Source: a virus
Strand: one strand, 5' to 3'
IMG/VR virus record: IMGVR_UViG_3300008120_000296
Span: 1-24,384 of that record
Length of the DNA stretch: 24,384 bases
The notes below the pieces were generated by a model, which was given only the letters and a program-made list of their open reading frames with translations, had not been told where the DNA came from and did no database searches. Positions 6,819 to 14,049 of the stretch are shown here, piece after piece; the first letter of the stretch is position 1; every line of letters begins with the position of its first letter. The position numbers and the translations under genes are program-made.

Positions 6819-7775
6819 ATGACTTTAAAACTTAAATTTTCAGAGTACGTAGACTTAAAAGACTACAAAGCGACTCAGCTTATAGAGAAGCAAATACTCT
6901 ATAACAATGGCGCAAAGTATGGACAGATTGTGTTCCTTGCTGGTGGTGCTGGTTCGGGCAAAGGATTTGCCGTTCAGCATTTTATGCAAGGGTCTGAATT
7001 TAAAATACGTGACGTTGACGAATTGAAAATTGCATTTCAAAAGTTAGATGCGCTTGGTAAATTTACGACTCAAGACTTGCTTGATAAGTACGGCGACAAA
7101 ATTTCTGAGAAAGATAAAGACCTTATTCAAAGAGAATTGACTGACAAGAATTTAAAGATGGGTCAATTGAATTTGAAAACTCCAACGCATGTTTACATTC
7201 TACACGTTCTCATCCGTGCGACTGACGTAAAAAACAAGACGTTAGACTTGATGCTTGCTGGCGCTGAAAAAGGGCAATTGCCAAATCTTATTTTTGACAG
7301 CACATTCAAAGAAGTTGAAGACATGACAGATGTTCTACCAAAACTGTTTGCCGCTGGATATGAGCCAAAGAACATTCACGTATCGTGGGTTCTGACTAAT
7401 TATCAGATTGCAATCAAGAATAACAAATCAAGGGCAAGAGTTGTGCCAGAAGATATTTTGCTTGCGACTCACGCAGGTGCGGCACAGACTGTATATAACT
7501 TAGTAACAAAAGCTATGCCGCCAACTGTTCAAGGTGGGATTTATGTCATTCTAAATAATCCAGAGAATACAATTTTCATTGTTGATCCGCAAACAGGTAA
7601 AGCATACAAAGATAAAAAAGGCAATCCTGTTATCAAAGACTTCAAGTATTTGGTACTTAAGGAACCAGGAAAACCTGCTAAGAAAGAACTTGATGTGAAA
7701 AAACAATTACTCACTTGGATTAAAGACAATGTTCCTCCAGGCGCAGTAGACACATCAGAGTTAGACAAGCTATGA
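6819..7775 (+). CDS. P-loop kinase, zeta-toxin/AAA_33-like, within the baseplate operon
   Basis: A 318-aa predicted ATP-dependent small-molecule or polynucleotide kinase. Walker A is GGAGSGKG at 42-49, preceded by the strand QIVFLA. Asp160 in the hydrophobic strand PNLIFDST is a Walker-B-type residue. KNIHVSWVLTNYQIAIKNNK and SRARVVPEDILLATH (184-218) fit the segment of zeta-toxin/AAA_33 kinases that follows the V-x-W strand, with its basic lid and a His. The C-terminal 80 residues are a beta-rich extension (IYVILNNPENTIFIVDPQTG) ending in a Lys-rich tail. The N-terminal 30 residues hold KLKFSEYVDLKDYK, similar to the starts of two nearby small genes. The gene overlaps the next by ATGA, so it belongs to the structural transcription unit. 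The substrate is unknown; a toxin role is not supported, as no antitoxin is seen. Confidence 0.75.
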   Translation: MTLKLKFSEYVDLKDYKATQLIEKQILYNNGAKYGQIVFLAGGAGSGKGFAVQHFMQGSEFKIRDVDELKIAFQKLDALGKFTTQDLLDKYGDKISEKDKDLIQRELTDKNLKMGQLNLKTPTHVYILHVLIRATDVKNKTLDLMLAGAEKGQLPNLIFDSTFKEVEDMTDVLPKLFAAGYEPKNIHVSWVLTNYQIAIKNNKSRARVVPEDILLATHAGAAQTVYNLVTKAMPPTVQGGIYVILNNPENTIFIVDPQTGKAYKDKKGNPVIKDFKYLVLKEPGKPAKKELDVKKQLLTWIKDNVPPGAVDTSELDKL

Positions 7776-8005
7776 AAAAATTTAAAGAATTTATACAAGG
7801 CACCACACTTTCAACTGAAGAGTGGGAAGAAGAAGTTTACGGTCCAGAATTAATTGAGACACTTAAACAAGTAGACGGCAAGTGGGCGTTAGTTTCTAAA
7901 AAGACTGGCAAGCCGTTGCGCTATTACAAAGGCGAAGGTAAGCCATCAGACAAATGGGTTGCAGACCAAGAGAGACAAATTCAATATTTTAAGCATGTAG
8001 GATAA
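7772..8005 (+). CDS. Small conserved phage protein (KWALVSKKTGK domain)
   Basis: A 77-aa protein of unknown function. It begins MKKFKEFIQG, which resembles the N-terminal capsid-targeting peptide of T4 internal head proteins (MKTYQEFIAE), followed by an acidic stretch (EEWEEE). The second half, KWALVSKKTGKPLRYY with GKPSDKWVADQERQIQYFKH, looks like a compact domain that I recall recurring in marine phage proteins, both alone and at protein C-termini. A LIE tripeptide at 27-29 sits exactly between the two parts. The ATG overlaps the kinase stop (ATGA) and the gp5-like start follows within 4 bases, so it is translationally embedded. The gene is real by context and domain; a function cannot be assigned. 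Confidence 0.7.
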   Translation: MKKFKEFIQGTTLSTEEWEEEVYGPELIETLKQVDGKWALVSKKTGKPLRYYKGEGKPSDKWVADQERQIQYFKHVG

Positions 8006-8008
8006 TTG

Positions 8009-8584
8009 ATGAAAAATTTTATTGGGCAAGATGGATTTGTTTGGTGGATTGGAATTGTTGAAGATATCAACGATCCATTGACGCTAGGCAGATGCAAAGT
8101 GAGATGCTTTGGATATCATCCAGCAAAGTCAACCAATCTAGTTCCGACTGAAGACTTGCCTTGGTCGCTAACTATTCACCCCCTAAATACTCCAAACCTA
8201 TACGGAACACCGAAAGCTGGAGATTGGGTTTTTGGTTTCTTTTTAGATTCTATGTCTGCACAAGAGCCTGCGATTCTTGGATACTTACCTGCGATACCAG
8301 AAGCTGCCGCAGAGTATTTCGGTACTGCACCAAGCATGACTAGAAATTTTGCAACTGTTACTGAAAAGAATTCGGTTGTGTGGAATACAAATGATGATAA
8401 GATTACACTTTCAACGAACACTAATTTTAGACTTCATGGAAATACAGAGTTAAGATTTTCTGATGGGTTGAACAATACTACCCTGAATGAATTGATATTA
8501 AGAATAAAGGCACTAGAAGATAAGAACATATTGCAAGACGCTGAAATTGCTGTTGCAAAGACTCTTCCGGTACCTGCGGCTTAA
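8009..8584 (+). CDS. 5: Baseplate central spike/hub OB-fold protein, gp5-like, without lysozyme domain
   Basis: A 191-aa protein matching the N-terminal OB-fold of T4 gp5 (575 aa). FVWWIGIVEDINDPLTLGRC at residues 10-29, KVRCFGYHP, and TEDLPWSLTIHPLNTPNLYG parallel the T4 gp5 start, and GDWVFGFFLD with EPAILGYLP completes the fold. In T4, gp5 supplies the membrane-piercing spike and a lysozyme; here nothing resembles the lysozyme, and the C-terminal region (about 110-191) is short, with a helical end (LNELILRIKALEDKNILQDA) instead of a long beta-helix needle. The ATG at 8009 is preferred over a TTG at 8006 because AGGA (7999-8002) lies 6 bases before it. Marine T4-like phages often carry such lysozyme-less versions. 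It follows the 77-aa gene almost directly. Confidence 0.8.
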   Translation: MKNFIGQDGFVWWIGIVEDINDPLTLGRCKVRCFGYHPAKSTNLVPTEDLPWSLTIHPLNTPNLYGTPKAGDWVFGFFLDSMSAQEPAILGYLPAIPEAAAEYFGTAPSMTRNFATVTEKNSVVWNTNDDKITLSTNTNFRLHGNTELRFSDGLNNTTLNELILRIKALEDKNILQDAEIAVAKTLPVPAA

Positions 8585-8659
8585 TAAGGTTAATATCATA
8601 GGCTACACAGTAGTGTAACACTATGTCAAGTAAATGTCAACATCTATAAGGAAATAATT
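8585..8659 (+). promoter_or_regulatory. Intergenic leader with nested hairpin before the Hc1-like gene
   Basis: This 75-base gap is one of the longest noncoding stretches in the plus-strand block. At 8597-8625, CATAG (8597-8601) pairs with CTATG (8621-8625), and inside it TACAC (8604-8608) pairs with GTGTA (8613-8617) around an AGTA tetraloop. This gives ten base pairs with a small 2x3 internal loop. No T-run follows on the plus strand, so a classic terminator is unlikely. An RNA processing site or a transcript-stabilising stem is possible. A Shine-Dalgarno AAGGA sits before the next ATG. The pairing is visible in the sequence; the role is unknown. Confidence 0.4.
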
Positions 8660-8845
8660 ATGACAAATCACGAAAACTTAGTAAATTTATTTGAATCATA
8701 TCTTGCAGAGAATGCAAAGTTTGATGAAAAGGGAAACAAAGCCGCTGGCACTAGAGCAAGAAAGGCATTAGCAGAGTTTACCAAAGCCGCAAAAGAACGA
8801 AGAAAAGAAATTCAAGAGTCTAAAACGGCAGAACAAACAACATAA
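8660..8845 (+). CDS. Histone H1-like (Hc1-type) basic DNA-binding peptide
   Basis: A 61-aa lysine/arginine-rich, fully helical peptide. The signature EKGNKAAGTRARKALAEF (23-40) closely resembles the core of chlamydial Hc1 and its bacterial relatives (GNKAA-x-R-x-RK), and KERRKEIQESK continues the basic helix. Hc1 proteins bind and compact DNA; in a phage, roles in packaged DNA condensation or host nucleoid effects are conceivable but unproven. The N-terminal LVNLFESYLAENAKF is an amphipathic helix. It has its own Shine-Dalgarno (AAGGA, about 9 bases before the ATG), follows a 75-base leader with a hairpin and ends 13 bases before gp25. The similarity covers nearly the whole protein, which makes the family call fairly good despite its size. 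Confidence 0.75.
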   Translation: MTNHENLVNLFESYLAENAKFDEKGNKAAGTRARKALAEFTKAAKERRKEIQESKTAEQTT

Positions 8846-8848
8846 ATA
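8841..8848 (+). promoter_or_regulatory. Weak late-promoter-like element (CATAAATA) before gp25
   Basis: CATAAATA overlaps the stop codon of the Hc1-like gene and ends 10 bases before the gp25 ATG. It has one mismatch to the T4 late element. The spacing would leave almost no leader, so it may be fortuitous. Confidence 0.2.
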
Positions 8849-8858
8849 AAAGAAAAAA

Positions 8859-9242
8859 ATGGCAGAAATCGCATTCTTCAAAGACTTATCTTTAGACTTC
8901 ACTCCCCATCCGGTGAGTGGAGATATTCGTCCTATCATAAATGAAACGGCAATTAAAAGGTCGGTGATGAATTTAATCAGAACGAAGAAAGGCACACGCC
9001 CGTTCAACCCTGAGTATGGATGCGATATCAGCAATTATTTGTTTAGCTACGAACCTGGATTTACCGAGTACAACTTACAAAAAGAAATAACTGACGCAAT
9101 CAATAAGTACGAACCTAGAGTTTCTGTTAATGAAGTTGATATTAAATTTGAAGAAAATGGAATTGTATTGAACATACAGTATATTATAAAAAACATCAAT
9201 AGAGCCGGTTCTATATCAACATCGTTAACGAGGGCGGCATAA
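8859..9242 (+). CDS. 25: Baseplate wedge protein, T4 gp25-like
   Basis: A 127-aa protein, matching T4 gp25 (132 aa), part of the wedge core bundle and one of the most conserved contractile-tail components. Family landmarks are all present: FKDLSLDFTPHPVSGDI (7-23), AIKRSVMNLIRTKKGTRPFN (31-50), the PEYGCDISNYLF stretch and the core motif EPRV with E85, P86 and R87, followed by VNEVDIKFEENGIVLNIQY. The EPR motif is the gp25 hallmark. It is preceded by an A-rich leader without a clear Shine-Dalgarno, and the gp6 ATG follows one base after its stop. gp25, gp6 and gp7 in this order is the normal T4-like wedge cluster. Confidence 0.92.
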   Translation: MAEIAFFKDLSLDFTPHPVSGDIRPIINETAIKRSVMNLIRTKKGTRPFNPEYGCDISNYLFSYEPGFTEYNLQKEITDAINKYEPRVSVNEVDIKFEENGIVLNIQYIIKNINRAGSISTSLTRAA

Positions 9243-9243
9243 A

Positions 9244-11061
9244 ATGGCCATAGACAATAATTTAAGAGTAGACGAACTTAATTTTCAAGGTATCAAAGAT
9301 AACTTCAAAAGATACTTGCAGGCACAGGATCAATTCAGAGATTACAACTTTGATGGTTCTGGCATGTCCGTTCTTTTGGATATGTTAGCTTATAACACAT
9401 ACTACAATTCGTTCTATCTAAACATGGTAGCATCTGAGGCATTTCTGGCAACAGCACAAAAAAGAAATTCGGTTGTAAACTTAGCCAATTCTTTGAATTA
9501 TCTTCCAAGATCAACATCGTCAGCATCTATCACAGGAACAATAACACTCACGGTTGCGAATGCTCCATCTATTGTTACTATTCCAGAATACACAGAATTT
9601 AATGGCACGATTGATGGAGTTTCATATAAATTCCTAAACGTCAATTCGAAAACTATATCCTCGAACGCTGGCGTATTTTCTGATACTATCACACTCAAAG
9701 AAGGCACACTCATCACAACACGATATACTGTTGTGTCTAGTGATGCGGATCAAAGATTTTTAATTCCAAATTCAAGAGTTGACACCACAACATTAAATGT
9801 AACAGTCTTAAACTCTGCTGTGGATAGTACAACAAGAACATTCACACCATCAGAAAATCTAGTTGAACTTGATTCGTCATCTTTGGTGTACTTTTTACAA
9901 GAATCTGAAGATGGACTGTATGAGTTAAAATTTGGCGATGGTACTTTTGGTACAGCGTTGAGTAACGGAAACATTCTAGTCATTCGATATCTAGTGTCTA
10001 ATGGCGCACTCGCAAATGACATTAACGCACTGACATATTCAGACACAATCACAAACGTTACGGCCGCAACTTTTACCGCAACCAGTCCAGCAACTGGTGG
10101 CTCGGCTAGAGAGACTGTTGCACAAATTAAATTTAATGCGCCAAAATCTTATGAAGCACAAAATCGTGCAGTGACAGCCGAAGATTATAGAGCATTGTTA
10201 TTGGCACAACCAACAGTAGACTCTGTTGTTGTGTGGGGTGGTGAAGACAATGATCCACCTACATATGGAAAAGTTTTTGTTGCAATTAAACCAACTACGG
10301 GTTCGGTTCTGACTGCGACAGAAAAACAAAACTTAATTAGTTCAGTAATTAACCCTAAGAAAATTTTGACAGTACAAACTGAGATTGTTGATCCAGAATT
10401 TCTGTATGTCACGATATCAAGTGTGGTAAACTATGATGCAAAGAAAACGTCACTCTCAGAGGATACTATTTCTAATTTAGTTTTAGACGTTATAAAAAAT
10501 TACAATGATGCAGAAATCAATACGTTTGGTACATATTTTAGATATTCTAAACTGTCAAGATTGATTGACGTTGCGGAACGTTCTATTCTAAGTAACGTAT
10601 TGACTGCACAAATGAGAAAAGAAGTTGCGGTTCAATTGGGTGTTTCAACACGATATGAAATTAATTTTTCTAATGCAATCGACAATGCTACAAACAATAG
10701 ACCATCGACACATCCTTATGGCGTGGGCAATAAAATAACATCAAACTCATTTACAATTGGTGGGTTTTCAGACTGCTTTTTAGAAGACAACAACGGCATA
10801 ATTCGTATTTACAGAACATTAGGCGTAGAAAACATTGCCGTATCTATTAACGCAGGAACCATTAACTATACGACAGGTAAAGTTATACTAACAAACTTTG
10901 CGCCAACTGCATTCAATGATGGCGGCACAACATTAAAGTTAACTGCATTTCCACAAAACAAAGACATTCTTCCTCTGAGAGGTCAAATCATTTCAATTCG
11001 TGACGAAGATATTTCAGTCAGTGTAATTGATGACAATTCGATCAGCTTAGTATACAGATAA
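9244..11061 (+). CDS. 6: Baseplate wedge protein, T4 gp6-like
   Basis: A 605-aa protein (T4 gp6 is 660 aa), the wedge subunit whose dimers form the inner ring with gp25 and gp7. The N-terminal signature FDGSGMSVLLDMLAYNTYYN (36-55) followed by SEAFLATAQKRNSVVNLANS is highly characteristic. The middle has a beta-rich domain with the segment SEDGLYELKFGDGTFGTALS and YLVSNG, typical of gp6/J-type proteins. PKSYEAQNRAVTAEDYRALL and VVWGGEDNDPPTYGKVFVAI follow. The C-terminal part contains a Ser/Thr/Asn-rich beta domain from about 460 on. A GAGGG Shine-Dalgarno precedes the ATG, and gp7 starts 7 bases after the stop. Nothing suggests truncation. Confidence 0.92.
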   Translation: MAIDNNLRVDELNFQGIKDNFKRYLQAQDQFRDYNFDGSGMSVLLDMLAYNTYYNSFYLNMVASEAFLATAQKRNSVVNLANSLNYLPRSTSSASITGTITLTVANAPSIVTIPEYTEFNGTIDGVSYKFLNVNSKTISSNAGVFSDTITLKEGTLITTRYTVVSSDADQRFLIPNSRVDTTTLNVTVLNSAVDSTTRTFTPSENLVELDSSSLVYFLQESEDGLYELKFGDGTFGTALSNGNILVIRYLVSNGALANDINALTYSDTITNVTAATFTATSPATGGSARETVAQIKFNAPKSYEAQNRAVTAEDYRALLLAQPTVDSVVVWGGEDNDPPTYGKVFVAIKPTTGSVLTATEKQNLISSVINPKKILTVQTEIVDPEFLYVTISSVVNYDAKKTSLSEDTISNLVLDVIKNYNDAEINTFGTYFRYSKLSRLIDVAERSILSNVLTAQMRKEVAVQLGVSTRYEINFSNAIDNATNNRPSTHPYGVGNKITSNSFTIGGFSDCFLEDNNGIIRIYRTLGVENIAVSINAGTINYTTGKVILTNFAPTAFNDGGTTLKLTAFPQNKDILPLRGQIISIRDEDISVSVIDDNSISLVYR

Positions 11062-11068
11062 AAAATAA

Positions 11069-13975
11069 ATGTCAGATTCTAAATTCAAGCCATCATTTGG
11101 CATAGACACAATACTTTCGGGCGACATGGCCGCTGAGTCCGATAAGTTTTTGTTGTTTATGAAAGCATACTATGAATGGATGCAAACTACCAAAGTAGAG
11201 ATAACAAGTACAACTGGAACATTCGTTCGAGGTGAAACTATTATTTCTGCCTCTGGCGCAACTGCAATCGTCAAAGAAGTTGTTGCTGGTGAATTGATTG
11301 TGCAGGTTGATACTAGAGCGCCATTTAACTTGTCTGAAATTATAACTGGACAAACATCAGGCGCAACCGCAATCGTAAGCGTTGTTCGAGATAACGTTGT
11401 ACGTAAAACAGGAAAAATATTAGACTATCGTAACATCGAAACGTCTATTGACAATTATATTGGATACTTGAAAGATGAGTTATTTCCTAGTATTCCAATC
11501 ACATTCAATGGTGATAAAAGAACGATTGCTTTAAAGTTCAAAGAATTCTTTCAATCGAAGAGTAACGAAGACTCTTACCGATTTCTCTTTAAACTATTGT
11601 ATAACGATAGCATCGAGTTTTATTATCCAGGCGAAGACATTCTACGTGTGTCTGATGGTAATTTCGAAAAGACACAAATCATTCGAACACAAGCAAAAGC
11701 GACTGGTATAAATGCTTTAGGCAATTCATTTGACAGAGATATATTTTTATTTCTAAACAAAACTATTCGTGGAAAAACTTCAGGCTTTCTTGCTAACGTA
11801 GTTGACATTAAAAAATTCTTTATTGGATCAATCGAAGTTGCTGAGATGACTTTGAAACTTGTCAGCGGTGCATTCATTGCGGGCGAAAGCGTTGAAGATA
11901 TCACTGACACAAACTTAGTCACAACAGTATATGGTATCCTGTCTGGCATCACTATTGTCGATGGTGGATCGGGATATGCAGATGGCGATCTCATTACAAT
12001 TACTGGCAATGGTTCGGAAGCGCAAGCTAGAGTTTCTTCAATTAAAGAATCGCCAATTAGTGCGTTGTCTATCAATACAGTCGGACATGGATATCAATTA
12101 AACACGACTGCGACAATCAACAACTCCGGAACTGGTGGTTCTGGACTCATCATACAAGTTACTGAATTAGCAAACACATACACAGTAACTTCTGGTGCGA
12201 ACACATATAATCTTGGTGAAATCTCTAAAGTCTCTATTATCAATAGAGGCGAAAATTATTTCAAAAAGCCTGGAATCACATTACAAGATACAGCAGTCGC
12301 ATCTTTAGGATTACTGTCTGACAAGTTAATTACTATTAGCAATGCTGGTTCTAATTATGGCGTTGGAAATACTCTTATCTTTACTGGCGGTGCTGGTGCA
12401 AATGCAGCCGGACAAATTGCTTCTGTTGTTGAGACAACAACATTTGACTTTTTGTTTGAAGACGGCTTTCAGATGAAGGCTGATGGTAGTTACGATGACA
12501 TTATTAAGAATGAAGATTGGTTAGTAAAAGGTCCAATCAAACGCATCGAGTTAACTAATTTTGGTACTGGCTATACTTCTGCGAATTTACCAACAATTAC
12601 AATCACCACAACAACTGGTTCTAGCGCAAATTTAATTGCAACAAATATTCAAGGCAATAGTGCAAACGTCACTGTTGACACATCTAACAATATCACAGGT
12701 ATTGGTTCGATTCGTGCAGTTCAAATTACAAATTTTGGTATCAACTACAGCACAGCAAATGCAATCGCAAATACAGTCGGTGATGGCAATGCAAATCTGA
12801 CAGCAACTATTTCAGGACTTGGAATTAAAGATGGTGTTTGGGTGGGCGATGATGGTAAGATTGATTATAAAATTATTCAAGACTCATATTACTATCAAGA
12901 CTACTCTTATGTTATCAAGAGTGGTTTAGCATTTGAAACATATTCGGATACACTGAAATCTATTATTCACCCTGCTGGTTTAATATATTTTGGTGAAATT
13001 CAGATTCTCAATGATATGACTGTTTCTTCAAGTTTACTTGATAATCTTGAGAGAATGATCGTTCGAATATTCAGTGAATTCTCTGTTGGCGGACAGTACG
13101 CCGATTCGTTTATATCAATGACGTTGACTGTTGAAAGTCCGCTTATTACTGTAAACACTGACTTGAACGTTCAGGAATACACAATAAGATTGTTGACAGA
13201 GAATGCCGCAGACGCATCAATTGAAAACAGGACATTCGTTGTACAGGTTCCGCTAGAATCGGATGCGGGTATACTTCCAATACCGATGGCTACGATAAAA
13301 CGACTTACATCGGGTGCGAATGAAATCAAGGCATATGGTGTCACATATGAAGATATCCCTCTATTCTCTACTGGCGTATTGGGTGATGATTGGATCAATA
13401 CCCCGATTTCAACATTAGAGAACGTTGCCTTTAGTGATCCATACTATGAAACTCCAGCGTATCAATCTGTATATTCGATAATAGATAAATTTCCTAATGT
13501 CGAAAATCTCGGAATATCTCTTTTAAATCAAGAATACTCTGTCAAAATTTCTTCATTAGGATTCATGTCATATACGACAGAATCTGTAATTACAACATCT
13601 TCAACATCGATAGATACTGTATACTTAGAAAATGTTATCGATAATTCATCATCGGTAGCTAATACATCTTATGTGTCATACGTTCCAATATCTGGTACAG
13701 TTTCTTCCGCAGTGCAAGATTATTCTACATATACTCTTGCCGCATTTGAAAACGTTGCTATTAACGCAATTGATAGCGTTGTGATTAGTGCGACTGCACC
13801 GGTTGTGGTTGGTGTGGGAACTAATTTTGTGGCAGATTTCAATGGCGGTGACATATTTGTTGCCAACAATGAATATTTCATAATTCAAGCAGTGTTTGGT
13901 ACAACAAACATGGTTATAGATAGAAGTCCAGCAACACCATTTACTAATGTGGTTGCATATAAAATAAATCCATAA
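11069..13975 (+). CDS. 7: Baseplate wedge protein, gp7-like, with inserted beta-repeat modules
   Basis: A 968-aa protein in the gp7 slot (T4 gp7 is 1032 aa), the large wedge arm that binds gp10, gp8 and gp6. DKFLLFMKAYYEWMQTT (25-41) and, after an insert, RNIETSIDNYIGYLKDELFP with FRFLFK-type helices and IEFYYPGEDILRVSDGNFEK match marine gp7-like proteins. The insert at 49-106 carries two GETI/SEII-x-G-x-x-SGATAIV units. Residues about 290-590 contain six imperfect GSGY-type beta repeats (GGSGYADGD, VGHGYQLNT, RGENYFKKP, AGSNYGVGN, FGTGYTSAN, FGINYSTAN). The last 65 residues are another module (VVVGVGTNFVADFNGGDIFV). The start ATG is preceded by an A-rich leader with no Shine-Dalgarno, so coupling to gp6 is likely. 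The gp7 label rests on order and N-terminal pattern. Confidence 0.75.
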   Translation: MSDSKFKPSFGIDTILSGDMAAESDKFLLFMKAYYEWMQTTKVEITSTTGTFVRGETIISASGATAIVKEVVAGELIVQVDTRAPFNLSEIITGQTSGATAIVSVVRDNVVRKTGKILDYRNIETSIDNYIGYLKDELFPSIPITFNGDKRTIALKFKEFFQSKSNEDSYRFLFKLLYNDSIEFYYPGEDILRVSDGNFEKTQIIRTQAKATGINALGNSFDRDIFLFLNKTIRGKTSGFLANVVDIKKFFIGSIEVAEMTLKLVSGAFIAGESVEDITDTNLVTTVYGILSGITIVDGGSGYADGDLITITGNGSEAQARVSSIKESPISALSINTVGHGYQLNTTATINNSGTGGSGLIIQVTELANTYTVTSGANTYNLGEISKVSIINRGENYFKKPGITLQDTAVASLGLLSDKLITISNAGSNYGVGNTLIFTGGAGANAAGQIASVVETTTFDFLFEDGFQMKADGSYDDIIKNEDWLVKGPIKRIELTNFGTGYTSANLPTITITTTTGSSANLIATNIQGNSANVTVDTSNNITGIGSIRAVQITNFGINYSTANAIANTVGDGNANLTATISGLGIKDGVWVGDDGKIDYKIIQDSYYYQDYSYVIKSGLAFETYSDTLKSIIHPAGLIYFGEIQILNDMTVSSSLLDNLERMIVRIFSEFSVGGQYADSFISMTLTVESPLITVNTDLNVQEYTIRLLTENAADASIENRTFVVQVPLESDAGILPIPMATIKRLTSGANEIKAYGVTYEDIPLFSTGVLGDDWINTPISTLENVAFSDPYYETPAYQSVYSIIDKFPNVENLGISLLNQEYSVKISSLGFMSYTTESVITTSSTSIDTVYLENVIDNSSSVANTSYVSYVPISGTVSSAVQDYSTYTLAAFENVAINAIDSVVISATAPVVVGVGTNFVADFNGGDIFVANNEYFIIQAVFGTTNMVIDRSPATPFTNVVAYKINP

Positions 13976-13992
13976 AATTTCAAAAAACTTTG

Positions 13993-14000
13993 TATAAATA
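13993..14000 (+). promoter_or_regulatory. Putative T4-type late promoter (TATAAATA) upstream of gp8
   Basis: An exact match to the T4 late promoter element in the 74-base gap between the gp7 and gp8 genes, on the coding strand and 49 bases before the gp8 ATG. Room remains for a leader with the Shine-Dalgarno AAAGGGAG. In T4 this element is read by sigma gp55 with gp33/gp45. Motif, strand and intergenic position agree. Confidence 0.65.
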
Positions 14001-14049
14001 AGTAAATGAAAAACAACTTTAAGTATCGCATTCAAAGGGAGAACACCTA

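Noticed and set aside
6819-7775. Toxin-antitoxin system based on the zeta-like kinase
   Set aside because: The downstream 77-aa protein does not resemble an epsilon antitoxin and the setting is a structural operon; only a kinase is supported.
8006-8008. TTG as start of the gp5-like protein
   Set aside because: The ATG at 8009 in the same frame has AGGA at better spacing; the TTG adds only one residue.
8597-8625. Rho-independent terminator at the nested hairpin
   Set aside because: No T-run follows on either strand and the operon continues, so only a structural element is claimed.
11623-12075. Antisense ORF of 150 codons inside the gp7-like gene
   Set aside because: Low-information composition and fully covered by a convincing sense gene.
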